The notes below the pieces were generated by a model that was not told where the DNA came from, ran no database searches, and saw nothing but the letters and a program-made list of their open reading frames with translations. This document shows positions 13,688 through 22,402 of a stretch of DNA of 23,839 nucleotides, one piece after another. Position 1 is the first letter of the stretch, and each line of letters begins with the position of its first letter. Location: the NCBI GenBank assembly GCA_003555415.1, contig PWHX01000058.1, positions 1 through 23,839 of the forward strand. Direction: 5' to 3'. The position numbers and the translations under genes are program-made. The DNA comes from Syntrophomonadaceae bacterium. GTDB taxonomy: Bacteria; Bacillota; Dethiobacteria; SKNC01.

Positions 13688-14800
13688 ATGTCCGGCAGTA
13701 ATTGGATCAGAGAATACTTCCCCGGGGGAAATACCTGTCAAGGGTTTTACTCTTTATATAGTGCCTTAATTAAAAAAGGTAGTAATAGAACATATATTTT
13801 TAAGGGAGGCCCCGGAACAGGCAAATCTACCATAATTAAAAAAATTGGCAATGCTTTATATAACGAAGGATACAATGTTGAATTCTATTATTGTTCATCA
13901 GACAGCAATTCCCTTGACGGGTTGGCTGTTCCGGACCTTGGCACAGTTATCTTAGATGGAACAACACCTCACGTTATAGAACCGGAAGTTCCCGGGGCCA
14001 GAGATGAAATCATAAACTTAGGAGCATACTGGAATGAAGAAGTATTAAGGCCTTATATGCGGGAGATAGAATATTTACAAAATATTATCTCTGATTCCTT
14101 TAATATCACCTACCGATACTTGAAAGAGGCAAAATTAACCTATGAAAACTGGCAGTTCTATCACTATCGATGCTTAAACAAGTTACAGGCTGCACAAAAT
14201 ACAGTAAAACTGCTGGATGAAATCTTTGAAGGTATCCCGGCAGGCAATGCTCTTTCTAAGGAACAACACCTTTTTGCCAGTGCCATTACACCAGAAGGAC
14301 CGGTTAATAAATACTCTTCAGTTTTACAAAATATCTCTAATTTATACCTCCTGATGGGAGATCCGGGAACAGGTAAATCTACGATGCTTCAGAAAATGTA
14401 CCATAAAGCTCAGGAAAAAGGCCTAACCATAGAAGCCTACCACTGTGGTTTTTCACCGGAGAGACTTGATGCACTGGTTCTTCCTGAAATTAATTTAGCT
14501 GTAGTTAAAAACACTTATCCCCATATCTTTTCTCTTTCTAGAACTCAGTATTTGGAAAAAATATCTAATTATGACCTGTCGACCTGCCTGGATAAAGAAA
14601 AGCTAAAATCTTTTGAACCCGATATTGAAGATGCCCGGGAACGTTTTTGGCACCTGATAGGAAAAGCAGTAAGATCTATCAAAAACTCTAAGCGAAACCA
14701 CGACCTGCTGGAAAGGTATTATGTAAGGGCCCAGAATTTTGATAAGCTAAACAAACTGGCTGATGATATTTTACAAAAAATACTTAAATATAAAGTTTAA
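13688..14800 (+). CDS. Double P-loop ATPase, PRK06851-like, function unknown
   Basis: 370 residues. The only large plus-strand gene. Two Walker A motifs are present: GGPGTGKST (about residues 40-48) and GDPGTGKST (about 224-232). Each is followed some 25 residues later by the same pattern: an aromatic-rich YxC, then S, LD, L, P and T-PH (YYCSSDSNSLDGLAVP... TTPHVIEP and YHCGFSPERLDALVLP... TYPHIFSL). The protein is therefore an internal duplication. I recognise it as like the PRK06851 ATPases of Firmicutes, whose role I do not know. No membrane segment is seen. ATG 13688 was chosen because AAAGGAGC lies 7-8 bases before it and the length fits; the frame opens further upstream but without a binding site. 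TATAAT occurs near 13648 without a good -35. Confidence 0.85.
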   Translation: MSGSNWIREYFPGGNTCQGFYSLYSALIKKGSNRTYIFKGGPGTGKSTIIKKIGNALYNEGYNVEFYYCSSDSNSLDGLAVPDLGTVILDGTTPHVIEPEVPGARDEIINLGAYWNEEVLRPYMREIEYLQNIISDSFNITYRYLKEAKLTYENWQFYHYRCLNKLQAAQNTVKLLDEIFEGIPAGNALSKEQHLFASAITPEGPVNKYSSVLQNISNLYLLMGDPGTGKSTMLQKMYHKAQEKGLTIEAYHCGFSPERLDALVLPEINLAVVKNTYPHIFSLSRTQYLEKISNYDLSTCLDKEKLKSFEPDIEDARERFWHLIGKAVRSIKNSKRNHDLLERYYVRAQNFDKLNKLADDILQKILKYKV

Positions 14801-14830
14801 AAAAAAGCAGCTCTGAAGCTGCTTTTTTTT
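14799..14830. terminator. Bidirectional terminator between the ATPase gene and the convergent gene
   Basis: AAAAAAAA-GCAGCT-CTGA-AGCTGC-TTTTTTTT: a 6-bp GC stem flanked by eight A and eight T, with a 4-base loop. It acts for either strand. It overlaps the last bases of both convergent genes. Confidence 0.9.
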
Positions 14831-15395
14831 AATTATCGGTGTTACTTTCTGCTTCTTCTTCACTTTTCTCTGCTTCTTCACCTTCTTTTATTTCATCCTC
14901 TATAACTTTTTCTTCAAATACCTGCCCCTTTTGATCAGTTAAAACCCATAAGTATTCTTTGCCTTCTTCCCAGTAATCTCTCTTATTGACTGTGCCAAGA
15001 TGATAATAATTGTCCTTTACATCAACTGAAACCCTCACCTGGACCTGTTTATCGGCCTGGGGTAACAATTCAATATTTTTTACTTTTCCGTTTAAAACAA
15101 AAATGCCTACCTCACCGTGAGGGTTAAAAGGGTACTCTGGAAGTTTCAGGTTAAATTCCCTGGCTATTTTAGTCCAATCTTCCTGTTGGTCAGCCAGCCT
15201 TATTGTTGGCGTTACTTTCATTTTACCCTGGTCTGTAGTAGTAAATTCTATTTTATTTTCATCTTTTACATCTACAACCGGGTCGGCCGTATCAACCATG
15301 AAATTATCATATAGCGAAAGGCTAATTAAAAGAACCAGTAAAAATAAGATAGGAATTAAACGTTTACCTTCTATTACAAAGAGTCTCCCCTTTAT
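14829..15395 (-). CDS. Single-pass membrane protein of unknown function, apparent AUA start
   Basis: 188 residues if initiated at ATA 15395-15393. AAAGGAGGTGG ends a few bases before this codon, and no ATG, GTG or TTG follows the in-frame TAA until an ATG at 15299, which has no binding site. The added N-terminus reads M/I-K-G-R-L-F-V-I-E-G-K-R-L-I-P and then a hydrophobic helix, ILFLLVLLISLSLY (about residues 16-31). That is a sensible signal anchor, so the extension looks real. The rest is a probably extracytoplasmic beta-rich domain (FNPHGEVGIFVLNGKVKNIE; VQVRVSVDVKDNYYHLGTV), ending in an acidic tail rich in Glu (about 160-188). I know no family for it. It lies between mtaB and hinT and converges on the ATPase gene. 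Confidence 0.72.
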   Translation of the reverse strand: MKGRLFVIEGKRLIPILFLLVLLISLSLYDNFMVDTADPVVDVKDENKIEFTTTDQGKMKVTPTIRLADQQEDWTKIAREFNLKLPEYPFNPHGEVGIFVLNGKVKNIELLPQADKQVQVRVSVDVKDNYYHLGTVNKRDYWEEGKEYLWVLTDQKGQVFEEKVIEDEIKEGEEAEKSEEEAESNTDN

Positions 15396-15496
15396 ATTAC
15401 CACCTCCTTTTTATGTTTTCTTTTCAATTAATATTCAAGTATTTAATAAAATATTCTAAAATAACGCTTTATTCTTAATGCGATGTTACCCTGGCA

Positions 15497-15523
15497 AATA
15501 AAAATATCCGGGTTTCCCCGGAT
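15497..15523 (-). terminator. Terminator of the hrcA-dnaK operon
   Basis: On the minus strand ATCCGGG-GAAA-CCCGGAT (15523-15506) is a 7-bp GC-rich stem with a GNRA tetraloop, followed by ATTTTTATTT. It lies about 95 bases after the mtaB stop. The intervening sequence also contains a weak GCTGGGC/GCCCTGC stem. No gene is seen in 15524-15615. Confidence 0.9.
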
Positions 15524-15615
15524 TTAAAAAAAATATAAATAGCTTAAAACTGTTGTCTTATTCCCATGCAGGGCAAAACACCTGTAAAAAGCCCAGCAAA
15601 ATATGGCAAAAATAG

Positions 15616-16911
15616 CTACAGCAAATCACCTGATAAAAAGCCGTTTTTTAACTCAATTACTTTTACTCTTCTTATCTGACCTTTCAGCGAAGGACATGTT
15701 TTAACCCTGACCCGCAAGTAATGCCCGGTCAGTCCCTCCATAAATCCCTCCTGTTTTTCCTCCTCAAAGAGAACTTTTACCTGCTGCCCCACAAATTGTT
15801 TGCTGTATTCCCGGGACAAATTCCGGCCCATTTCAGCCAGTTTACTACTCCTGTAATCTTTAACTTCCGGGGCAACGTGATCAGGAAACTGACTGGCCGG
15901 GGTGCCGATCCTGGGAGAATACTTAAATACATGTATCCGGGAAAAAGCCATTTCCTTTACGAATTCATAAGTACTATTAAAGTTTTTATCCTTCTCGCCG
16001 GGAAAACCTACCATTACATCAGTAGTTAAAGCCAAATCGGGCATTATATATCTGAGATAGTTAACCAGCTTGCGGTATTCAGAAGTTGTGTAGAGGCGGT
16101 TCATTTTATTTAGCACATAGTCATCACCGCTTTGTAAAGGTATATGCAGGTGTTCACATACTTTATTTGAATCTGCTATTGTCTCCATAAGTTCCATGGT
16201 AAAGTCCGTTAGTTCCAGGGAACTTAATCTTATCCTTTCAATACCCTTTATCCCTTCAATTTTGGTTATAACATCTGCCAGGGAAATATCTTCTTTCAGT
16301 TCCTTCCCGTAAACGCCCAGGTTTACGCCTGTTAACACTAATTCTTTTGTGTCAAAAGAAGCCATTCTTTCCGCTTCCGCTATAATATTTTCCATTTTTC
16401 TGCTGCGAACCGGCCCCCGGGCGTAGGGAACCAGGCAGTAGGAACAAAAATGTTCACACCCGTCTTCAACTTTAATAAAGGCCCTGGTCCGACGTATTTC
16501 CCCCAAGGGGAGCTCTTCAAAGGAAGCATTTCCCAGTTCCTCCACCAGTACAACAGGATCGTTTTCCTTCTCCGCTTTTTCTACCAAGTCTACTATCTGT
16601 TGCCTGTTATGGGTTCCAATAATTATATCCACTCCCGGTATCTTTTGGATTGCTTCAGAAGCTACCTGGGCATAACAACCCGTTACAGCCACTATACCCT
16701 GGGGGTTTCTCTTCATAGCTCTTCTGATCATCTGCCTGGATTTTCTGTCACTCAAATGGGTAACAGTACAGGTGTTAACCACATAAACATCCGCTTTATG
16801 TGAAAAGTCTACTATTTCATAATTTTTACACCGAAACAAGTTGTGCAGAGCCTCGGTTTCGTACTGGTTTACCTTGCAACCTAAAGTGTAAAACGCAGCT
16901 TTTTTACTCAT
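15616..16911 (-). CDS. mtaB: tRNA t6A37 methylthiotransferase MtaB
   Basis: 431 residues from ATG 16911. A radical-SAM enzyme that adds a methylthio group to t6A at position 37 of ANN-decoding tRNAs. The N-terminal UPF0004 domain carries three cluster Cys (Cys12 in TLGCKVNQ, Cys48 in VNTCTVT, Cys79 in VTGCYAQ). The radical-SAM Cys are Cys152, Cys156 and Cys159 in CEHFCSYCLVPYARG, and a C-terminal TRAM-like region follows. GxxEx-type segments and the LHIPLQSGDD motif are present. GGTGGAG lies just before 16911; a start at 16929 would add six residues without a site. It overlaps the rsmE end by 8 bases and is the last gene of the operon. Confidence 0.95.
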   Translation of the reverse strand: MSKKAAFYTLGCKVNQYETEALHNLFRCKNYEIVDFSHKADVYVVNTCTVTHLSDRKSRQMIRRAMKRNPQGIVAVTGCYAQVASEAIQKIPGVDIIIGTHNRQQIVDLVEKAEKENDPVVLVEELGNASFEELPLGEIRRTRAFIKVEDGCEHFCSYCLVPYARGPVRSRKMENIIAEAERMASFDTKELVLTGVNLGVYGKELKEDISLADVITKIEGIKGIERIRLSSLELTDFTMELMETIADSNKVCEHLHIPLQSGDDYVLNKMNRLYTTSEYRKLVNYLRYIMPDLALTTDVMVGFPGEKDKNFNSTYEFVKEMAFSRIHVFKYSPRIGTPASQFPDHVAPEVKDYRSSKLAEMGRNLSREYSKQFVGQQVKVLFEEEKQEGFMEGLTGHYLRVRVKTCPSLKGQIRRVKVIELKNGFLSGDLL

Positions 16912-17659
16912 ATACTCCACCCAAATCATCTAATTCATACAGAACCATAGTTAGCGCTGCCGGGGATGCCGTTTCAGTTCTTAAAACTCTTGGTCCCAAA
17001 GTTACGGGAAAAGCGCCATATGACAAAGCAAAATCAGCTTCTGCTTCAGAGAAGCCTCCCTCTGGACCAACTAAAAGCAGCACTTCATGTGCCGGGTTAT
17101 TACTTAAAATTTCTTTAAGCCCCTGCTTTTTTTCCTGCTCCCATAAAAAAAGACAGAGGGTTTGGTCATTCTTTCCAGAAAGAACTTCTTCTATGGTTGA
17201 TAGTTCTTTTATCGTAGGAACACGGTCTCTTTGGGACTGTTCAGCTGCTGCCAGGGAAATCTTCTGCCATCTCTTTATTTTCCCTGGAACTTTTTGGGAA
17301 GATAATCTTACCACTGTCCTTTCACAAACCAGGGGTATAATTTCAGCGATCCCCAGTTCCGTGCATTTTTGAACAATATGGTCCATTTTTTCTCCCTTGG
17401 CCAGTCCCTGGGCCAAAATTACCCTGGTGGCAGGCTCGGACTTCTCCCTTACAGGTTCCTTTAATTCAGCTAAAATCTTGTATTTTTCTATATCTAAAAT
17501 AATACTTAAATAAGCATTACCTGAACCATCAGCCAGTATAATACTGTCTCCCTTTTGAAGCCTCAGCACTCTGGATATATGCAGGGCAGTATCCCCGCTA
17601 ATAATGGCTTTACCTTCTTCTTTATTAATATCCCCTGGCGAAACAAAGAATCGATGCAT
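16904..17659 (-). CDS. rsmE: 16S rRNA (uracil1498-N3)-methyltransferase RsmE
   Basis: 251 residues, full length. A SPOUT-class enzyme that methylates U1498 of 16S rRNA using S-adenosylmethionine. Signatures are MHRFFV at the start (PUA-like domain, about 1-70), QGLAKGEKMDHIVQKCTELGI, ERTVVRLS, KRWQKISLAAAEQSQRDRVP, and the knot LVGPEGGFSEAE followed by LGPRVLRTETASPAAL near the C-terminus. The order prmA-rsmE-mtaB matches Bacillus subtilis yqeT-yqeU-yqeV. There is an overlap with mtaB and a gap of 27 bases to prmA. Confidence 0.96.
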   Translation of the reverse strand: MHRFFVSPGDINKEEGKAIISGDTALHISRVLRLQKGDSIILADGSGNAYLSIILDIEKYKILAELKEPVREKSEPATRVILAQGLAKGEKMDHIVQKCTELGIAEIIPLVCERTVVRLSSQKVPGKIKRWQKISLAAAEQSQRDRVPTIKELSTIEEVLSGKNDQTLCLFLWEQEKKQGLKEILSNNPAHEVLLLVGPEGGFSEAEADFALSYGAFPVTLGPRVLRTETASPAALTMVLYELDDLGGVYE

Positions 17660-17686
17660 CTACCAAACTCCTTTAAATATTAACCC

Positions 17687-18625
17687 TTACTTACTCACGC
17701 GAATACATGCCCACCCATCTTCAGTTGTTATTTCCTCGATAAACAAATATTCATCCCAAATTTTCTCTTTTAATTCCTGTAATCTTTGCTGGATTATCCC
17801 GGATAGAACTATTATACCATTATCATTACACTGTTTATGAATTTCAGGCAAAACCTTAATTATCAGGTCAGTTAATAGATTAGCCAGGATAAGGTCTCCC
17901 GGCGGTAATCCTTCCGTCTCCCAAAAAAAAGACGGCAAACTTCCACAGTAAAACTCTACCTGGAAATTTGCCATGTTTTTCTGACAATTTTCTTTAGCTG
18001 TTTTTACCGCCAGGTGATCACTGTCAACAGCTATAACTCGTTGAGCGCCCAGTTTGGCTGCAGCTATGGATAATATTCCCGTGCCGCATCCTAAATCATA
18101 TACTATCTTGCCTTTTAAAGGCACATCCTCTAAGGCCTGGAGACACATCCGGGTGGTAGAATGATCCCCGGTACCGAAAGCTGCCCCGGGATCAATCTCT
18201 ATAACAATTTCATCACTGGAGGGCTGGTAATTAATCCAGGAAGGGGTAATTACCAGCGAATTGCTTACTTTGACCGGCTTATAATGTTTTTTCCAGGACT
18301 CTGCCCAATTTTCTTCTTTAATAATGTTTCCTTCAAAGGTTCCTTTCCCTATATTAATGCCTCTATTAGCCAGGTCTTTTAAAAAATCCTCCAACTCAGA
18401 CATAACGAGGTTAACATCCCTTCTATCTACGGGAAAGTAACCTGTTATTAAAACACCTTCTTCAGATGAATCGCTCGTCATATTAATTACGTCATCCCCT
18501 ATAAGAGGGGAAGTTGTAGGCTCCTTTAGGCTTATACCTGGAGATCCCTTTTCCAGTAAAAAGTTAGCTACTGCTTCAGAGGATTCTTTATTAACCTGTA
18601 CTTCTAGTTGGAGCCAACTGCTCAT
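17687..18625 (-). CDS. prmA: Ribosomal protein L11 methyltransferase PrmA
   Basis: 312 residues, full length. Methylates ribosomal protein L11 using S-adenosylmethionine. An N-terminal substrate-binding domain (about 1-100) is followed by the Rossmann methyltransferase domain. Seen: GAAFGTGDHSTTRMCL, motif I YDLGCGTGILSIAAAKLGA, VDSDHLAV, and LILANLLTDLI at the catalytic NPPY-like position. The ATG at 18625 overlaps the dnaJ stop as ATGA, so translation is coupled to dnaJ. Confidence 0.96.
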   Translation of the reverse strand: MSSWLQLEVQVNKESSEAVANFLLEKGSPGISLKEPTTSPLIGDDVINMTSDSSEEGVLITGYFPVDRRDVNLVMSELEDFLKDLANRGINIGKGTFEGNIIKEENWAESWKKHYKPVKVSNSLVITPSWINYQPSSDEIVIEIDPGAAFGTGDHSTTRMCLQALEDVPLKGKIVYDLGCGTGILSIAAAKLGAQRVIAVDSDHLAVKTAKENCQKNMANFQVEFYCGSLPSFFWETEGLPPGDLILANLLTDLIIKVLPEIHKQCNDNGIIVLSGIIQQRLQELKEKIWDEYLFIEEITTEDGWACIRVSK

Positions 18626-19758
18626 CCTTTGCTTCCTCCAAAGGCATTTTTAAATTTACCAAAAATACTTTTTTCATCTATTTTAGACATATCTTCTCCA
18701 CTTTCATGGGCAAACTCCCGTAAAAGTTCCTTTTGTTTTGTGTTTAACTTTTGTGGAACCTGAACTACAACTTTAATGTGCTGATCTCCCCGTCCCATGC
18801 CTCTTAATCTGTGAACACCTTTAGCCTTAAGCCTAAAATAAGTGTCAGTTTGAGTTCCTTCGGGTATTTTTATTTTTGCCTGACCATCAAGGGTAGGGAC
18901 TGTTAATTCTCCTCCCAGCGCAGCTTTAACAAAACTTATGGGAACTTCACAGTAAACATCGTCTCCCCGCCGCTTGAATACTTCGTGGGGACGGACACTG
19001 ATTATAACGTAGAGATCTCCAGGAGGGCCTCCTTTAACCCCTGATTCTCCTTCGCCAGATACCCTTAACCTGGAACCATGCTCCACTCCAGCAGGTATTT
19101 TTACTTCTATTTCCTTGGTTTGCTTGATCCGTCCCTGACCACGACATTCAGTACAGGGATCAGGAGTAATGGTTCCTTCTCCACGGCACCGGTCACAGGC
19201 TTTCACATTGATAAACCGGCCAAAGGCTGTGCTCTGTGAATATCGAATCTCTCCTGAACCTTTACACTGGGGACAGGTCTCCTGAGAACTGCCGGGCTCA
19301 GCTCCGCTTCCCTGGCACTTACTGCATTTTTCCATCCTGGGAATTTCTACATTAAGAGTTTTACCAAAAGCTGCTTCTTCAAAACTTATTATCACGTCAT
19401 AGCGAAGGTCTGAACCCCTTTGGGGTCCACCTGACCGGCGGGGGCGAAAACCTCCTCCGAAGAAACTCTCGAATATATCTTCAAAGTCGCCAAACCCAAA
19501 ATCACCAAAACCATGGTCTCCGCCGGCAAAACCTTCTGTAGCGGCATGACCAAACTGGTCATATTGAGAACGCTTTTGGGAGTCGCTTAAAACATCATAC
19601 GCCTCTTTTACTTCTTTAAATTTTTCCGCCGTATCTTTATCCCCGGTATTAACATCGGGGTGATATTGCCGGGCCAACTTTCGGTATGCTTTTTTTATTT
19701 CTTCGGGAGAAGCATTTTTGTCTACTCCAAGAACTTCATAATAGTCCCGCTTAGTCAT
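18622..19758 (-). CDS. dnaJ: Chaperone DnaJ (Hsp40)
   Basis: 378 residues. J domain at 1-70 with the HPD triad (His33-Pro34-Asp35) that stimulates DnaK ATPase, a Gly/Phe-rich linker (about 73-110), and a zinc-binding domain with four CxxCxGxG repeats (CSKCQGSG, CPQCKGSG, CDRCRGEG, CTECRGQG). The C-terminal substrate and dimerisation domains end the protein. It is a complete class A DnaJ. It follows dnaK by 16 bases. Confidence 0.98.
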   Translation of the reverse strand: MTKRDYYEVLGVDKNASPEEIKKAYRKLARQYHPDVNTGDKDTAEKFKEVKEAYDVLSDSQKRSQYDQFGHAATEGFAGGDHGFGDFGFGDFEDIFESFFGGGFRPRRSGGPQRGSDLRYDVIISFEEAAFGKTLNVEIPRMEKCSKCQGSGAEPGSSQETCPQCKGSGEIRYSQSTAFGRFINVKACDRCRGEGTITPDPCTECRGQGRIKQTKEIEVKIPAGVEHGSRLRVSGEGESGVKGGPPGDLYVIISVRPHEVFKRRGDDVYCEVPISFVKAALGGELTVPTLDGQAKIKIPEGTQTDTYFRLKAKGVHRLRGMGRGDQHIKVVVQVPQKLNTKQKELLREFAHESGEDMSKIDEKSIFGKFKNAFGGSKG

Positions 19759-19774
19759 AAATTAACTCCTCACT

Positions 19775-21622
19775 TTATTTATTGTCCTCTTCTACGTCCT
19801 GATACTCGGCATCCACCACATTTTCATCTTCCCCTTGATCTGCTCCTTCACCGGAAGGATTTCCGTCAGCCGCCGCCTCTTGTTCCTGCTGTGCCTTTTC
19901 GTACATTTTGGTAGACAGGTTGTGGAGGTGTTTGGTTAGTTCTTCAACAGCTTCATTAATAGTCTGGGCTTCATCACTGTTAATTGCTTCTTTTACTTTT
20001 TCGATAGATTTCTCTATTTCATCCCGCTCCTCCTGGGAGACCTGTTCTTCTAATTCTTTTAAAGTTTTTTCAGTATTGTATATTACAGAATCAGCATTAT
20101 TTTTAGCTTCAACCAGTTCTTTGCGCTTCTGGTCTTCTTCTGCCTGCTTTTCCGCGTCCTTTACCATTTTATCTATTTCTTCATCAGACAGGCCGCTAGT
20201 AGCTTTGATGGTAATACTCTGCTCTTTACCGGTGCCCAGGTCTTTAGCTGAAACGTTTACAATACCGTTGGCATCTATATCAAAACTAACCTCAATTTGA
20301 GGAACTCCCCGGGGTGCTGGAGGAATGCCATCCAGAATAAACCTTCCCAGAGTCTTGTTATCCGTGGCCATAGGCCTTTCACCCTGTAAGACATGTATCT
20401 CTACACTGGTCTGGTTATCGGCTGCCGTAGAGAAAGTCTGCTTCTTAGAGGTGGGTATGGTAGTGTTCCTTTCAATAAGCTGGGTGAAAACCCCTCCTAG
20501 AGTTTCAATTCCCAGGGAAAGGGGGGTTACATCCAGGAGCAGTACGTCTTTTACATCACCGCCCAGAACTCCTGCTTGAATAGCTGCACCCATGGCCACA
20601 ACCTCATCAGGATTAACCCCTTTGCTGGGCTCTTTGCCCAATAAATCTTTAATAGCTTTTTGAACGGCTGGAATCCGGGTAGAGCCTCCTACCAGTATAA
20701 TTTTGTCTATTTTATTGCCATCCAAACCTGCATCAGAAAGGGCTTGTCGGGTTGGCCCCATTGTTTTCTCTATTAAATCACTGGTCAACTCTTCAAACTT
20801 AGCCTTGCTTACATCATAATCCATATGCTTTGGACCTTCCTGGGTAGCTGTAATAAAAGGTAAGTTTATGTTAGTAGTAGTTACACTGGATAGTTCAACC
20901 TTGGCTTTTTCTGCAGCTTCTTTAAGCCTCTGCAGGGCCATCTTGTCCTCTCTCAAGTCAATACCGTGATCCTTTTTAAATTCATCAGCCAGATAATTAA
21001 CTATTCTTTCATCAAAATCATCGCCCCCCAGCTTATTGTTACCGCTGGTAGCTTTAACCTCAAAAACTCCATCTCCCAGTTCTAGAATAGAAACATCAAA
21101 GGTGCCGCCACCCAGGTCAAAAACTAGAATAGTCTGTTCTTGTTCTTTATCCAGACCATAAGCCAGGGCAGCTGCTGTAGGCTCGTTGATTATTCTTAAT
21201 ACCTCTAACCCGGCAATCTTACCGGCATCCTTAGTTGCCTGCCTCTGGCTGTCTGAAAAATAGGCAGGCACAGTAATAACAGCCTGGTCTGCTTTTTCAC
21301 CCAAGTAACTTTCCGCATCCTGTTTTAATTTTTGTAAAACCATCGCGGAAATCTCCTGGGGAGTATAATCTTTATCATCTATTTTTTCCGTATAATTTGT
21401 ACCCATCTGCCTTTTAACAGACAAAACTGTTTTTTCCGGATTGGTAATAGCCTGTCGCTTGGCTACCTGACCAACCAGGCGTTCTCCCGTTTTAGTGAAT
21501 GCAATTATTGAAGGAGTAAGGCGTTCTCCTTCCGCATTAGGAATAATTTTAGGCTCTCCACCTTCCATAACCGAAACAACAGAGTTAGTTGTTCCAAGAT
21601 CAATACCAATAATTTTACTCAT
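19775..21622 (-). CDS. dnaK: Chaperone DnaK (Hsp70)
   Basis: 615 residues. The ATPase domain (about 1-360) starts IGIDLGTTNSVVSVMEGG and contains VPAYFSDSQRQATKDAG, INEPTAAALAYGLD, VFDLGGGTFDVSILE and ILVGGSTRIPAVQ. The linker DVLLLDVTPLSLGIET leads to the substrate-binding domain and helical lid, then a disordered acidic tail ending EYQDVEEDNK. It lacks the extra segment in the first lobe seen in many Gram-negative DnaK proteins, as expected for a Firmicute. The ATG follows AAGGAGGGG. It works with GrpE and DnaJ, encoded on either side. Confidence 0.99.
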   Translation of the reverse strand: MSKIIGIDLGTTNSVVSVMEGGEPKIIPNAEGERLTPSIIAFTKTGERLVGQVAKRQAITNPEKTVLSVKRQMGTNYTEKIDDKDYTPQEISAMVLQKLKQDAESYLGEKADQAVITVPAYFSDSQRQATKDAGKIAGLEVLRIINEPTAAALAYGLDKEQEQTILVFDLGGGTFDVSILELGDGVFEVKATSGNNKLGGDDFDERIVNYLADEFKKDHGIDLREDKMALQRLKEAAEKAKVELSSVTTTNINLPFITATQEGPKHMDYDVSKAKFEELTSDLIEKTMGPTRQALSDAGLDGNKIDKIILVGGSTRIPAVQKAIKDLLGKEPSKGVNPDEVVAMGAAIQAGVLGGDVKDVLLLDVTPLSLGIETLGGVFTQLIERNTTIPTSKKQTFSTAADNQTSVEIHVLQGERPMATDNKTLGRFILDGIPPAPRGVPQIEVSFDIDANGIVNVSAKDLGTGKEQSITIKATSGLSDEEIDKMVKDAEKQAEEDQKRKELVEAKNNADSVIYNTEKTLKELEEQVSQEERDEIEKSIEKVKEAINSDEAQTINEAVEELTKHLHNLSTKMYEKAQQEQEAAADGNPSGEGADQGEDENVVDAEYQDVEEDNK

Positions 21623-21655
21623 TAAAAACCCCTCCTTATAAGATACTATTTCCTT

Positions 21656-22291
21656 TTATTTTGCAACCTTTACCATACTGGGCCTTAGTAATTTTCCCTT
21701 AAATTTGTAGCCCTTCTGAAGCTCTTCCACAACTATATTTTCCTGATGATCAGGGCTATCCACCTGCATAACCGCTTCATGAATATGGGGGTCAAAAGTT
21801 TCACCTTCTGCTTGTATAGGCTCCAGCCCTTCCTTTTCTAAGGTTTCATTAAGCTGCTTGTAAATCATCTTAACACCGGAAACAAAACCCCCCTCTTCTT
21901 CAGCAGAATTAACAGCCCTTTCAAAGTTATCTATTACGGGAAGAAGAGCTTTTACCAGCTCTGCTGTTGCATTATCTGCTGCCTCAAACCTTTCCATCCT
22001 TGCCCTTTTACGATAATTGTCAAAGTCAGCCTGAAGCCTCTGCAGTCGAGAAAACAATTCTTCTTTCTCTTCCTGTAGATTTTTAAATTCTTCTGCTAAC
22101 TTTTCTTCGAAGATATTATTTTCTTCAGAGGACTCTTCAAATCCTCTTTTTTCCAGGTCTTTTTGTCGAATTTTTTTTGGGTCTCCCTGAAATTCTTCAT
22201 CACCCTCATTTACATTCTCATTAGTTAAGTTATCCTCATCCATGGATTCCTCCCTGGACAATTCTTTCTCCTTGTCTATTTTGTTTTCCAT
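21656..22291 (-). CDS. grpE: Nucleotide exchange factor GrpE
   Basis: 211 residues. A long acidic N-terminal region (about 1-65) leads into a coiled coil (EEFKNLQEEKEELFSRLQRL, then QADFDNYRKRARMERFEA) and a C-terminal beta domain (IYKQLNETLEKEGLEPI; FDPHIHEAVMQVDSPDHQEN; KGYKFKGKLLRPSMVKVAK). It promotes ADP release from DnaK. The acidic tail before the coiled coil is longer than in many homologues. A long hairpin lies upstream in the hrcA-grpE gap. Confidence 0.97.
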   Translation of the reverse strand: MENKIDKEKELSREESMDEDNLTNENVNEGDEEFQGDPKKIRQKDLEKRGFEESSEENNIFEEKLAEEFKNLQEEKEELFSRLQRLQADFDNYRKRARMERFEAADNATAELVKALLPVIDNFERAVNSAEEEGGFVSGVKMIYKQLNETLEKEGLEPIQAEGETFDPHIHEAVMQVDSPDHQENIVVEELQKGYKFKGKLLRPSMVKVAK

Positions 22292-22345
22292 TTTTATTTA
22301 GATACCCTCCCCGTTAAAAATTAAATCCTATAAGCAACAAAATAT

Positions 22346-22387
22346 ACCCCAAAAGTTCATACCTGGGGATATGTTAACTTTTGGGGT
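22346..22387 (-). other. Long hairpin in the hrcA-grpE gap, possible mRNA-processing or stability element
   Basis: ACCCCAAAAGTT (22346-22357) pairs perfectly over 12 bp with AACTTTTGGGGT (22376-22387). An inner CATA/TATG stem extends it across a 2-base bulge. It begins about 16 bases after the hrcA stop, and no strong U-run follows on the minus strand, so it is unlikely to be a full terminator. In Bacillus subtilis the transcript is cut between hrcA and grpE. Confidence 0.7.
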
Positions 22388-22402
22388 TATCGATAGAGGC
22401 TT

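Noticed and set aside
16800..17372. A 190-codon plus-strand open frame opposite rsmE and mtaB
   Set aside because: Both minus-strand genes are unmistakable families here; the plus frame has no binding site or family resemblance.
19908..20300. Ser-rich 130-codon plus-strand frame opposite dnaK
   Set aside because: A typical shadow of the Glu/Lys-rich DnaK lid read in reverse complement.
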